A DNA stretch of 64,000 bases from positions 868,001 through 932,000 of the forward strand of contig NZ_FYAM01000023.1 of the NCBI RefSeq assembly GCF_900185645.1, in the 5' to 3' direction. Shown here in pieces: positions 63,764 to 64,000 of the stretch. Under the pieces are notes generated by a model. That model was not told the DNA's origin, searched no databases, and saw only the letters and a list, made by a program, of their open reading frames with translations. The DNA is from Clostridium sp. BSD9I1 (GTDB taxonomy: Bacteria > Bacillota > Clostridia > Clostridiales > Clostridiaceae). Both the position numbers and the translations under genes were made by a program. Positions within the stretch are counted from its first letter, which is position 1. Each line of letters begins with the position of its first letter.

Positions 63764-64000
63764 GTGAAACTTTTAAGACAATTAGCTATTATTCTTATAA
63801 TAGGCTATTTGGGAGAACTAATACATACCGTTTTTCATTTGACAATCCCAGGAAATGTTATAGGTATGTCAATTTTATTTGCCTGTCTTTATAAAGGCAT
63901 TATAAAAGTGACTATGATTGATAAAATCACAGCTTTTTTATTGGACCATTTAGCCTTCTTTTTTATACCTGCCGGAGTAGGTATACTTACTTGTTTACCT
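63764..64000 (+). CDS. CidA/LrgA holin-like membrane protein, N-terminal part
   Basis: 79 residues to the window edge, from GTG with AAGAGGTGT upstream. LAIILIIGYLGELIHTVFHLTIPGNVIGMSILFACLYKGI is the start of the CidA/LrgA family, with helices at about residues 5-22, 28-45 and 60-78 (FFFIPAGVGI). These proteins, with LrgB/CidB partners, affect murein hydrolase export or metabolite transport. The partner gene would lie to the right. CidA and LrgA cannot be told apart. Confidence 0.85.
   Translation, partial: MKLLRQLAIILIIGYLGELIHTVFHLTIPGNVIGMSILFACLYKGIIKVTMIDKITAFLLDHLAFFFIPAGVGILTCLP

Noticed and set aside
1-64000. tRNA or rRNA genes
   Set aside because: Looked for GGTTCRA-type loops and rRNA motifs between genes; none seen.

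Overview
The window is strongly AT-rich and densely coded, with purine-rich ribosome binding sites, frequent TTG and GTG starts, and perfect hairpins ending most transcripts. The gene content points to an anaerobic, spore-forming Firmicute of the genus Clostridium or a close relative: an Rnf complex gene (rnfC, cut by the left edge), a complete V-type ATP synthase operon, FprA flavodiiron protein, HPr kinase, GlpX, a SpoVB-type flippase, DacF-type carboxypeptidase, FeoAB and a T-box-controlled argS. The species cannot be named from the sequence alone.

Layout. 1-9.5 kb: rnfC, a PhzF-like enzyme, a split threonine/serine exporter, a CsoR-family regulator with its operator, a lipoprotein, a structured non-coding RNA (3729-3955), an M18 aminopeptidase, then corA, 5-formyl-THF cyclo-ligase and hprK as one overlapping unit, glpX, and a second structured RNA (9245-9481, minus strand). 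9.5-16.2 kb: redox flavoproteins, an iron-sulfur aldo/keto reductase, small membrane proteins and a MarR/MFS efflux pair with a different base composition. 16.2-16.8 kb: a gene-free stretch packed with structured repeats. 16.8-20.7 kb: an ECF S component and a cobalt ECF transporter (cbiQ-cbiO-cbiM-cbiN) behind a cobalamin riboswitch. 21.5-30.3 kb: the nine-gene V-type ATPase operon, whose c subunit keeps the sodium-binding residues and whose promoter lies in a 57-bp near-perfect palindrome. 30.4-41 kb: a B12-binding radical SAM protein, a PLC-like protein, a dicarboxylate symporter, SpoVB, a serine-recombinase-like protein lacking its catalytic residues next to a SulP transporter, and MarR-FetA-FetB. 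41-64 kb: mainly housekeeping genes (flippase, RluA, M20 amidohydrolase, helicase, pncB, NUDIX, dacF, M29 aminopeptidase, beta-CASP protein, gltX, two RNase H-like proteins, HAD phosphatase, feoA-feoB plus a small Cys-rich partner, argS) and the start of a LrgA/CidA-type gene.

Working together: Rnf (sodium or proton export driven by ferredoxin) and the V-type ATPase, with a sodium-type rotor, would form one ion circuit. CsoR, FeoAB, FetAB and the Cbi transporter handle metals. HprK and GlpX sit in carbon control.

The most unusual feature is a family of large structured repeats: two near-complete copies of about 225-235 nt (16530-16764 and 50114-50337), an inverted core copy (16278-16384) and a minimal copy reduced to the terminal arms (41117-41151). 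Stems differ in sequence between copies but stay paired, while the apical loop is conserved. This indicates selection on RNA structure. The three copies with ends all lie between convergent genes, directly after the stop codon of the minus-strand gene.
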